Source: an uncultured Caulobacterales bacterium
GTDB taxonomy: Bacteria; Pseudomonadota; Alphaproteobacteria; Caulobacterales; Maricaulaceae
Assembly: GCA_937981945.1 (NCBI GenBank)
Contig: CALJNJ010000218.1
Coordinates: 1-9,154 of the forward strand
Length of the DNA stretch: 9,154 nucleotides
Reading direction: 5' to 3'
The translations under genes and the position numbers were made by a program. The notes under the pieces are model-generated. The model had not been told where the DNA came from. It made no database searches and saw only the letters and a list, made by a program, of their open reading frames with translations. This document shows positions 1 to 5,328 of the stretch, one piece after another (position 1 is the stretch's first letter; each line of letters begins with the position of its first letter).

Positions 1-225
1 AATCTAACGCGGCCCCATCAATCAGCGATAAATCTTTCTCCCGGAGGACGTATACGGTATTAGCAGTCATTTCTAACTGTTGTTCCGTACTGAAAGGTAG
101 GTTGCCACGCGTTACTCACCCGTCTGCCACTGTCCGCCAGAGCAAGCTCTGGTTTCTCGTTCGACTTGCATGTGTTAAGCCTGCCGCCAGCGTTCGTTCT
201 GAGCCAGAATCAAACTCTCAGGTTG
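1..225 (-). rRNA. rrs: 16S ribosomal RNA, 5' part (cut by left window edge)
   Basis: Read on the minus strand, this is the first 225 or so bases of small-subunit rRNA. The universal 27F priming site (AGAGTTTGAT..GGCTCAG) lies at about 198-218. It is followed by AACGAACGCTGGCGGCAGGC, ACACATGCAAGTCGAACG, the helix-6 hairpin around CAGAGCTTGCTCTGG, and GACGGGTGAGTAACGCGTGG. Mapping AGAGTTTGAT to E. coli positions 8-17 puts the mature 5' end near 225, with an error of a few bases. The rest of the gene and the rrn operon lie left of the window. The sequence style fits Alphaproteobacteria, but the piece is too short for me to name an order. Confidence 0.97.
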
Positions 226-262
226 AAAGTGATCCGACTGTTAATTGTCACTGACTATTACT

Positions 263-280
263 AAAAATCCGAAGATTTTT
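263..280 (-). other. UUCG-tetraloop hairpin in rrn leader, proximal
   Basis: On the minus strand AAAAATC-TTCG-GATTTTT forms a perfect 7-bp stem closed as C(UUCG)G, the extra-stable tetraloop. It sits about 40 bases before the 16S 5' end. The stem is otherwise A-U rich, so the loop provides most of the stability. A role in leader folding or processing is inferred. Confidence 0.5.
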
Positions 281-326
281 CGTAAAGCAATTTGTTGCGT
301 TTCAAAGAAATAACGAGATCCACTTT

Positions 327-344
327 GTTGTTACGAATAACAAC
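327..344 (-). other. UUCG-loop hairpin in rrn leader, distal
   Basis: On the minus strand GTTGTTA-TTCG-TAACAAC forms a perfect 7-bp stem with the same TTCG loop, here closed by A-U. It is 46 bases upstream of the other UUCG hairpin in the same leader transcript. Two same-size stems with the same loop suggest structured leader RNA. The function is not known to me. Confidence 0.45.
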
Positions 345-472
345 CAAGCGATTTCATTATTTATTTATGAAAAGAAACGTCAATTAACGTCGTTCAACAA
401 GAGTTCTACAGTTTGTTACCAAATCTGTATCACAGCTGAGCGCCGCCTACGTCTCTCTTCCCAATATTCACA

Positions 473-484
473 ATGTCAAACAGC
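473..484 (-). promoter_or_regulatory. boxA-like rRNA antitermination element
   Basis: The minus strand reads GCTGTTTGACATTGTGAAT here. This resembles the boxA motif (TGCTCTTTNACA) that recruits NusB and NusE (S10) to RNA polymerase on rRNA operons, and the 'TTTGACATTGTGAA' form common in alphaproteobacterial rRNA leaders and spacers. The embedded TTGACA also looks like a -35 box, but no -10 box sits 16-18 bases downstream, so I read it as boxA. It lies about 250 bases before 16S. Confidence 0.6.
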
Positions 485-504
485 TGAAAAATCGTTAAAT
501 TTTT

Positions 505-531
505 CCAAAACAAAAGGCCTCAAAAAGGCCT
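505..531 (-). terminator. Intrinsic-terminator-like hairpin inside the rrn leader
   Basis: On the minus strand AGGCCT (526-531), loop TTTTG, AGGCCT (515-520) is followed directly by TTTTGTTTT. That is a 6-bp, mostly GC stem with a U-rich tail, which is the shape of a rho-independent terminator. It is oriented with the rrn promoter and lies about 35-60 bases after its start site, ahead of the boxA-like element. It could act as an attenuator, release a leader transcript of about 60 nt, or be a pause site. The stem is short, so its efficiency is uncertain. Confidence 0.5.
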
Positions 532-572
532 GCGTTTCGCCCGCGCAAGAGGTGTCCCGCGGCGAGGAGCGC

Positions 573-601
573 TCTATAGGGTAACGATTTTTGTAAGTCA
601 A
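573..601 (-). promoter_or_regulatory. rrn promoter (sigma-70 type), reading toward 16S
   Basis: On the minus strand there is TTGACT (596-601) and TATAGA (573-578), separated by exactly 17 bases. This matches strong alphaproteobacterial rrn promoters. The start site should fall near 566. Upstream, about 604-642 is made of A and T runs (minus strand AAAAAAA, TTTTTTTT, AAAAA), which suits an UP element contacting the alpha subunit. Start-site choice and ppGpp control cannot be read from sequence alone. Confidence 0.8.
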
Positions 602-663
602 ACACCTTTTTCAAAAAAAATCCGCTTTTCCGAACTTTTTTTGCAGTATGTACAAATCGTTAC
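581..663. repeat. Imperfect inverted repeat spanning rrn promoter and upstream of phosphatase gene
   Basis: The left arm GTAACGATTTTTGTA (581-595) is the spacer of the rrn promoter. The right arm TACAAATCGTTAC (651-663) is its reverse complement apart from two missing T residues. The arms are separated by about 55 A/T-rich bases. The right arm follows a weak -35-like TTGCAG (641-646) on the plus strand, but I see no good -10 box after it. It may be a degenerate divergent promoter or a shared binding site for a regulator. Confidence 0.4.
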
Positions 664-668
664 GAAAT

Positions 669-707
669 GACCCCTGTTTCGGGGGTCTGTCCCTCTTACG
701 GAGACCC
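669..707 (+). promoter_or_regulatory. Overlapping alternative hairpins at the phosphatase ribosome binding site
   Basis: GACCCC (669-674) can pair with GGGGTC (682-687). Alternatively GGGTCT (683-688) can pair with AGACCC (702-707), which buries part of the GGAG Shine-Dalgarno sequence (700-703). The two stems share bases 683-687 and cannot form together. The base pairing is seen in the sequence. Any regulatory switching is inferred, and the start site of this transcript is unknown. Confidence 0.3.
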
Positions 708-710
708 TAT

Positions 711-2141
711 ATGGCGCTCGAAAACAGCTTATTTAAGCGTTTCCTCACACTTTCGGCCTTTAGCCTGACGATGCTCTTAGCAAATGGGTGTGAAAAAAGC
801 AATAATGTCGCAGGCGAAAAGGTTAATAAATCCCCGGAAATAACAGCCAGCGCTCCCGCCAAGAACGTGATTCTTTTCATCGGAGACGGAATGGGCGTCT
901 CAACCGTGACTACCGGCCGGATATTTATTGGCCAAGAAATGGGGAAAACGGGCGAAGAGCATGTCCTCTCCTTTGAAAATTTCGACAATGTTGCTTTGGT
1001 AAAGACCTACAATACCAATGCCCAGGTTCCTGACAGCGCCGGCACGGCGACAGCCATTATGTCCGGCTACAAGACAAATATCGGAACAATCAATGTTGAA
1101 CCCGGCAAGGAACTGCAGGGATGCGGGACTATTGAAGGCCGGCCCACTCTGGCACAAACGGCTGCCCGTGCCGGAAAATCCGTCGGGATTATCTCCTCGG
1201 CGCGCATAACCCATGCCACGCCGGCGGCCATGTTTGGGTATGCCGACAGCCGAAGCTGGGAAGCTGACAAAGACATTCCGGCAAAAATAGACCGCTTTAA
1301 CTGTCGAAGCTTGGCGGCACAGCTCACCGACCCCGGAACACCGGTAAATCTGGCCCTTGGCGGCGGGGCGAAGGAATTTTCGAAAACGCAAACCGAGCAA
1401 TGGGCTTCCGGTAGCGAGAACCGGCTATATATAGAGACAGGGGAAGCTTTTGCGTCCCTGGATCCGCGGGACGGCCAAGACGTCCTTGGTCTGTTTACCC
1501 CAAGCCATTTATCTTTCGAAGCTGACCGGGACCCGAAAGCCGAGCCGTCTTTGTCCGAGATGACGGCTTTCGCCATTGATAATTTGGCTATGCGGGAAAA
1601 TGAAGGTTACGTCCTCATGGTGGAGGCAGGCCGCATCGATCATGCTCATCACGGCGGCAATGCCTATCGGGCCCTCAAAGACTTTCAGGCTTTTGATGAG
1701 GCCATTGCTACGGCGGTACGGAAAGCCGGCGACGATACGCTCATTTTGGTAACAGCCGATCATTCCCACGTTTTTACAATGGCCGGGTATCCCAAACGCG
1801 GCAATCCGATATTAGGCTTGGTCCAAATGTCCGAAACCATGCAAGAGCAATTCGGCGCCGATACACCTTATATGCCCGCAAAAGACGGGAAGCCTTATAC
1901 GACGCTGGGTTATCATAACGGGCCCGGCGACGTCAGAAATCCGGACTCCCCGCCTCTGACAGATAATATGGTTCAAGGTCGCGACTATCGACAACAAACA
2001 GCGATTGCTTTGAACGATGAGACCCATTCAGGGGAAGATGTACCGCTCTACGCTACGGGCCCGGGCGCAGACCGGGTAAAAGGTGTAATAGAACAGGACA
2101 AAATTCACGGCATTATGATGAAAGCCATGCAGATTGATTAA
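711..2141 (+). CDS. Alkaline phosphatase, probable lipoprotein, vertebrate-type metal site
   Basis: A 476-aa periplasmic-side phosphomonoesterase of the PhoA superfamily, which releases phosphate from monoesters using two Zn and one Mg. The active-site set is complete: D59 (IGDGMG), nucleophile S109 (VPDSAGTATA), H168/T170 (THATP), E305, D310 and H314 (VEAGRIDHAHHGG), D350/H351/H353 (TADHSH) and H439 (DETHSGED). H168 and H353 match vertebrate-type enzymes; E. coli PhoA has Asp153 at the third metal site. The C-terminal 'KPYTTLGYHNGPGD' and 'YRQQTA..DETHSGEDV' blocks also resemble that branch. The start at 711 is chosen because ACGGAGA precedes it at proper spacing and it begins a signal peptide (FKRF then hydrophobic residues) ending in LLANGC. 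Cys27 is a plausible lipidation site, though the lipobox is imperfect. An in-frame ATG at 648 would add 21 residues ahead of the signal. I saw no convincing Pho box. Its stop overlaps the next, convergent gene. Confidence 0.93.
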   Translation: MALENSLFKRFLTLSAFSLTMLLANGCEKSNNVAGEKVNKSPEITASAPAKNVILFIGDGMGVSTVTTGRIFIGQEMGKTGEEHVLSFENFDNVALVKTYNTNAQVPDSAGTATAIMSGYKTNIGTINVEPGKELQGCGTIEGRPTLAQTAARAGKSVGIISSARITHATPAAMFGYADSRSWEADKDIPAKIDRFNCRSLAAQLTDPGTPVNLALGGGAKEFSKTQTEQWASGSENRLYIETGEAFASLDPRDGQDVLGLFTPSHLSFEADRDPKAEPSLSEMTAFAIDNLAMRENEGYVLMVEAGRIDHAHHGGNAYRALKDFQAFDEAIATAVRKAGDDTLILVTADHSHVFTMAGYPKRGNPILGLVQMSETMQEQFGADTPYMPAKDGKPYTTLGYHNGPGDVRNPDSPPLTDNMVQGRDYRQQTAIALNDETHSGEDVPLYATGPGADRVKGVIEQDKIHGIMMKAMQID

Positions 2142-3208
2142 CTTTCAGCTCTCGGCGGCAATTCAAATTCAGGCTCCATTCGATCTTGCGTGATTATATC
2201 CGCCATCAATTCACCGGATGCCGTACAAAGGCTCCACCCCATATGCCCATGGCCGGAGTTGATGAAAAGCCCGTCGATCGGTGTTTTGGCAATGATTGGG
2301 CGAGCCAATTGAGACACGGGCCTGTCCGCCGACCAATGTAATAGAGGCTTACCGAGTTGACTGACCATGTCCGGGTTGATCCGCTTCCATATCTTATAGA
2401 GAATTTGAGAGTCCGTTTCACCAAGCGTTCCCGACAGCCGGACATGATCCTCAAAAACCGTCAGCGCAGAATGGCTTTTAAAGTGCATAATCGGAATTGA
2501 CGGAAGCTCGTTATCAGGACGCCCGAAAACAATGGCGTGCCCTTTAACGGGAACAATTGGTATATTAAGTCCCAGAGGTTCTAACAATTCCGGTGTTTTC
2601 GCACCACATGCGATAATAGTCCTATTAGCCGGATGGAAGCTTTTGCCGGCCTTAATCCCGCTGACTCTACCATCTTCTATGACCGGGGTCGCGCTTTGTC
2701 CCAAATGAAATACCCCGCCGCGCCGCCTAATATCTTCTGACAGGAGCCGAGAAAACAGGCGCGCACTTCCGGAAGCATCATTCGGAAACATCAGTGCGGG
2801 TTTTTCCATAGCCCATGGCCCGTCATAATTTTTGTTTGCAATTCCGATCTGATCGTAAAGTGCGGACAATTTCACTTGTGTCGCTTCATTATCGTATAGC
2901 TGAATGGTTCCCGCAGGCCGATCAATGTCCGAACATTTCAATTGTGCTCGGCGAGATCGGAGCATATCCTGGGATTTCTCCGCCAATGAAATTAGCCGAC
3001 GGGCTGACTTAATTGACAAGGCACTTAAAGTACCGGGGGGCGCAATAGTTTGGCTGGGATGGATCATGCCGGAATTATATTGGCTCGCCCCTAATCCCGC
3101 TTGATCAGCTGCTTCGAAAATTGAAACCTTCATCCCTCGCCTGATTAGGCTGTCTGCACATGACAAGCCGATCAGGCCGGCGCCGATAATGACTGTCTGC
3201 TTTTCCAT
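2138..3208 (-). CDS. FAD-dependent D-amino-acid dehydrogenase-like oxidoreductase (DadA/DAO family)
   Basis: A 356-aa flavoprotein of the DAO family (COG0665). The N-terminal Rossmann motif VIIGAGLIGLSCADSLIRRG (residues 6-25) binds FAD, with the expected acidic E32 at the end of strand 2. PVKGHAIVF (220-228) and the C-terminal GLFINSGHGHMGWSLCTASG (313-332) are the usual DadA signatures. The probable reaction is oxidative deamination of a D-amino acid or other secondary/primary amine, feeding electrons to the respiratory chain or to oxygen. It is shorter than typical DadA (about 415-430 aa), so the substrate is open; glycine/sarcosine-type oxidases are alternatives. I chose the ATG at 3208 because it begins MEKQTVIIG, with the dinucleotide motif at normal distance. 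No clear Shine-Dalgarno sequence precedes it, and an ATG at 3226 is possible. The gene is divergent from the TadG-like gene, and its stop codon overlaps that of the phosphatase. Confidence 0.85.
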   Translation of the reverse strand: MEKQTVIIGAGLIGLSCADSLIRRGMKVSIFEAADQAGLGASQYNSGMIHPSQTIAPPGTLSALSIKSARRLISLAEKSQDMLRSRRAQLKCSDIDRPAGTIQLYDNEATQVKLSALYDQIGIANKNYDGPWAMEKPALMFPNDASGSARLFSRLLSEDIRRRGGVFHLGQSATPVIEDGRVSGIKAGKSFHPANRTIIACGAKTPELLEPLGLNIPIVPVKGHAIVFGRPDNELPSIPIMHFKSHSALTVFEDHVRLSGTLGETDSQILYKIWKRINPDMVSQLGKPLLHWSADRPVSQLARPIIAKTPIDGLFINSGHGHMGWSLCTASGELMADIITQDRMEPEFELPPRAES

Positions 3209-3238
3209 AGAACGGCGCCCATACATCAAAGCTGTTAA

Positions 3239-3264
3239 GGTTAACAAGTATTAGATTGTTAACC
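3239..3264. promoter_or_regulatory. Perfect 9-bp inverted repeat, candidate operator
   Basis: GGTTAACAA (3239-3247), 8 bases, TTGTTAACC (3256-3264). It sits between the divergent oxidoreductase (start 3208) and TadG-like gene (start 3332). A further GTTAA at 3234-3238 makes three TTAAC-type boxes within 30 bases. The arms contain TTAACC, which resembles half-sites of the alphaproteobacterial cell-cycle regulator CtrA, but the TTAA-N7-TTAA spacing of the full site is not met. A dimeric repressor or activator of either gene is equally possible. Confidence 0.5.
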
Positions 3265-3272
3265 GCGTTTTG

Positions 3273-3292
3273 AAACGGAATATAAACGGAAT
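3273..3292 (+). repeat. Tandem direct repeat AAACGGAAT, 11-bp period
   Basis: AAACGGAAT occurs at 3273-3281 and again at 3284-3292, a spacing of 11 bases or one helical turn. It lies 40-60 bases before the TadG-like start codon and upstream of a TATAAT. Tandem repeats at this period are typical of dimers of OmpR/PhoB-type response regulators bound head to tail. The sequence does not match the classical Pho box (CTGTCAT). Confidence 0.45.
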
Positions 3293-3307
3293 TCGCCTAT
3301 CCTGACA

Positions 3308-3313
3308 TATAAT
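3308..3313 (+). promoter_or_regulatory. Possible -10 box for the TadG-like gene
   Basis: A perfect TATAAT, but the position 17 bases upstream (AACGGA, 3285-3290) is not a -35 box. It overlaps the second copy of the direct repeat, which would fit an activator-dependent promoter. The transcript would start only about 12 bases before the ATG at 3332, so the call is weak. Confidence 0.3.
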
Positions 3314-3331
3314 TCGGTGCGGGAAAAAATT

Positions 3332-4684
3332 ATGTTTAGAAAATACTTACAGGATACATCGGGGCAGTTTGCGATGATGTTCGCTATCAGTACGGTAGCA
3401 TTAATCATGGGCGTGGCCGCTGCTGTTGATTTGACGGGCATCATGAAAGAACGGGCGAAGCTTCAAGCCATGACGGATGCCGCCGTGTTAGCCGCATCGA
3501 CCACAAAAAGTGAGAACTTAGCCGATTTGAAAAAGGCCGCTGAGGCCTCAATTGAAGGCAATTTACCAGCAGGGTCTGATATAAAAATAAAGGTAAGCCT
3601 GGAAGGCAAGATCATATCCGTCGAAGGCGATTCTATCTACGAAACACAGCTCATGGGAGCTGTGGGGATTGGGGATTGGCCGGTCAAAGCCGTCTCAAAA
3701 TCTCCTATTCCAAAAGATATTCCGCTTAACATCGCACTGGTATTGGACCGAACAGGTTCTATGGAGGGTGCCAATATGGATTCTCTGAAATCTGCATCGG
3801 CAAAACTCATCGAAATGTTTGACGGATTTGACGGCGAGGTTCGGGCCGCTGTTGTTCCGTTTGCCGACTACGTCAATGTGGGCTTAGGAAACCGAAATGC
3901 AACATGGATGGACGTACCGGCCGACAACACAACAACCGGCACAACGGAAACATGTCGCGATACAAGAGATTTAGTAAACAGCGATCTCTGTTATGAAGAA
4001 ACGCGGACAGGAACTAAAGACGGAACATCCTATACATATGAAGCAAATGTATGTCCCGACAGTGCATACGGACCGGTTTATGAAACTTGCTCTCTGCCTA
4101 CCACTAGTACTACCTGGCGAGGATGCGCAGGATCCCGCGCAGACGATCGACACAAAATTCCGGGGTATTTAAATAAAAAAATTCCGGGCGTAATGGATGT
4201 TTGGTGCGGCGAGGAAGTCCTGCCTTTGACGTTAAATATCACCCAAGTGAAAGACAAAATAAACAGCCTCTCTTCTTATGGTGATACTTATATTCCTGCC
4301 GGATTAATCTGGGGTTGGCGTATGCTGGACTCAGCACAGCCGTTTGATGATTTGACCAATTCTCAAGCGGATCGCAAACGAGCTATGATTTTGATGACCG
4401 ACGGTGAAAACACCCGTTCACTTAATCAACCGAAGCATAACGGAACTGACAGCGACGCAGCTGATGCTTTAACCGCAGAACTTTGTACGGATATTAAAAA
4501 ACAGGGCATCGAAATGTTCACTGTTGCCTATCGTCTGTCTGCAACGGCGGCAAAGACAAAAGATATGATCAGAGAATGTGCAACAAGTGACGCCTACTAC
4601 TTTGATGCGTCCAACACTTCTGAACTTGAACAGGCCTTTGAAAACATTGGTCGTTCACTCTACGAGGTCAGAATTATTGAGTAA
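3332..4684 (+). CDS. TadG-like membrane-anchored von Willebrand A domain protein
   Basis: A 450-aa protein. Residues about 12-33 form one transmembrane segment within a Tad/TadG-type N-terminus (GQFAMMFAISTVALIMGVAA, then AVDLTG and the 'LQAMTDAAVLAAS' helix), so the bulk should be periplasmic. A vWA domain follows from about residue 131. Its metal-ion (MIDAS) site is D139-x-T141-x-S143 (LDRTGSM), with D357 in MTDGENT. Between strands there is an insert of about 110 residues holding six cysteines (C208, C220, C241, C253, C265, C292), with 'TWRGCAGSR' as in other alphaproteobacterial TadG proteins. C385 and C416 bring the total to eight, suggesting disulphides. TadG-like proteins accompany Flp/Tad pilus secretion, but no other tad gene is near. 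The start at 3332 (ATG, preceded by a weak GGGA) is preferred over GTG at 3317, which is in frame. The stop abuts the convergent DUF4167 gene with no gap. Confidence 0.85.
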   Translation: MFRKYLQDTSGQFAMMFAISTVALIMGVAAAVDLTGIMKERAKLQAMTDAAVLAASTTKSENLADLKKAAEASIEGNLPAGSDIKIKVSLEGKIISVEGDSIYETQLMGAVGIGDWPVKAVSKSPIPKDIPLNIALVLDRTGSMEGANMDSLKSASAKLIEMFDGFDGEVRAAVVPFADYVNVGLGNRNATWMDVPADNTTTGTTETCRDTRDLVNSDLCYEETRTGTKDGTSYTYEANVCPDSAYGPVYETCSLPTTSTTWRGCAGSRADDRHKIPGYLNKKIPGVMDVWCGEEVLPLTLNITQVKDKINSLSSYGDTYIPAGLIWGWRMLDSAQPFDDLTNSQADRKRAMILMTDGENTRSLNQPKHNGTDSDAADALTAELCTDIKKQGIEMFTVAYRLSATAAKTKDMIRECATSDAYYFDASNTSELEQAFENIGRSLYEVRIIE

Positions 4685-5197
4685 TTATTCTGCGGCTTCA
4701 GTCGCCGGATCGTCTTCTTTATTACGGCTCGGGGCCTTACGGCGCCGGGTCGATTTTTTTTCCGCGGACGGCTCTTCTTGAATTTCAGGTTCGACAACTT
4801 CTAACGCCTCTGCCGTGGTTTCAGAGGATGCCTCTTCGTCACCTGATTTTCTCACCTGGGGAGGATAGCGACGACGGGAACGATTACTGTCCGTGTCGTC
4901 ATCTTCGGCCTTAGCGTCTTCTGAATCACCGCGACTAGCTTCTGCTTCGTTACGGGTTTTTTGTTTCGCCGCTTCAATTGCGTTGACGATTCGAAGATAG
5001 TGCTCGGCATGTTGGCGACAGTTTTCAGCCTTAACCCGGTTTCCGGCAGATGCCGCGTCCCGTGCCAATGCTTCATATTTATCAAAGATCTGTTTGGCTG
5101 TTCCACGAACTTTAACTTCCGGGCCATTGGATTCCATGGACCTGTTGGAATTATTCTGATTATTATTGCGGCGATTGCGCCCGCGTTGACGCTTCAT
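4685..5197 (-). CDS. DUF4167 domain protein
   Basis: 170 aa. Residues 1-20 are very basic and Asn-rich (MKRQRGRNRRNNNQNN...). Residues 22-75 match the conserved DUF4167 core: 'SNGPEVKVRGTA', 'IFDKYEALARDA', 'AENCRQHAEHYLRI'. The remaining 95 residues are low-complexity and charged, alternating acidic blocks (EDDDTD) with basic ones (RSRRRYP, KKSTRRRK), and are probably disordered. The function is unknown to me. The basic N-terminus suggests nucleic-acid or ribosome association, which is inference. The family is characteristic of Alphaproteobacteria and is frequently found next to prmC, as here (prmC ends 131 bases upstream). GAGG at 5205-5208, 7 bases before the ATG, supports this start. The 131-base gap to prmC shows no clear terminator or promoter. 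Confidence 0.9.
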   Translation of the reverse strand: MKRQRGRNRRNNNQNNSNRSMESNGPEVKVRGTAKQIFDKYEALARDAASAGNRVKAENCRQHAEHYLRIVNAIEAAKQKTRNEAEASRGDSEDAKAEDDDTDSNRSRRRYPPQVRKSGDEEASSETTAEALEVVEPEIQEEPSAEKKSTRRRKAPSRNKEDDPATEAAE

Positions 5198-5328
5198 GGG
5201 AAGACCTCAATTTAATGTCAAAGATGAACTCTTGGCTTCAAACTTTTTGAGCTTGTGAATGGAACTTTTTTCCAAGTCACCCAGATTTCCTAGCAAACCG
5301 CTGTGCCCGGGCCAAGAGCTTTTTTCGT

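Larger units (their letters stand above)
226..566 (-). other. rrn operon leader (untranslated, gene-free)
   Basis: This stretch lies between the predicted transcription start of the rRNA promoter (about 566) and the mature 16S 5' end (about 225). It would be transcribed as a roughly 340-nt precursor leader and removed by RNase III and related nucleases. I see no protein-coding gene in it. In transcription order it carries a GC-rich start, a terminator-like hairpin (505-531), a boxA-like element (473-484) with a conserved-looking tail GGGAAGAGAGACGTAGGCGG, and two UUCG-loop hairpins (327-344 and 263-280). The processing stem that pairs with sequence 3' of 16S cannot be seen, because that side is outside the window. 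Confidence 0.75.

Noticed and set aside
471..480. TTGACA on the minus strand as a second rrn promoter -35
   Set aside because: No acceptable -10 sequence lies 16-18 bases downstream (AGAGAC at 17). The context matches boxA better.
674..690. Two CTGT elements before the phosphatase gene as a Pho box
   Set aside because: They are 13 bases apart rather than 11, and the rest of the CTGTCAT units is not present.
648..710. Phosphatase start at ATG 648
   Set aside because: It would place 21 residues, including charged ones, ahead of a normal signal peptide. The ATG at 711 has the better ribosome binding site.
900..1576. Long antisense open frames inside the phosphatase gene (for example 900-1400 and 1067-1576 on the minus strand)
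   Set aside because: They lie opposite a gene with full catalytic motifs, show no recognisable domains, and have compositions typical of reverse-frame shadows.
4852..5215. Open frames overlapping the DUF4167 gene (4852-5127 minus, 4961-5215 plus)
   Set aside because: They are out-of-frame readings of low-complexity coding sequence. The conserved DUF4167 core lies in the frame that was called.
5198..5328. Terminator or promoter between prmC and the DUF4167 gene
   Set aside because: TGGAA-CTTTT-TTCCA (about 5260-5274) and the AGAGC/GCTCT pair near 5314-5338 are weak, and neither has a U-tract in the right direction. No clear -35/-10 pair was found.
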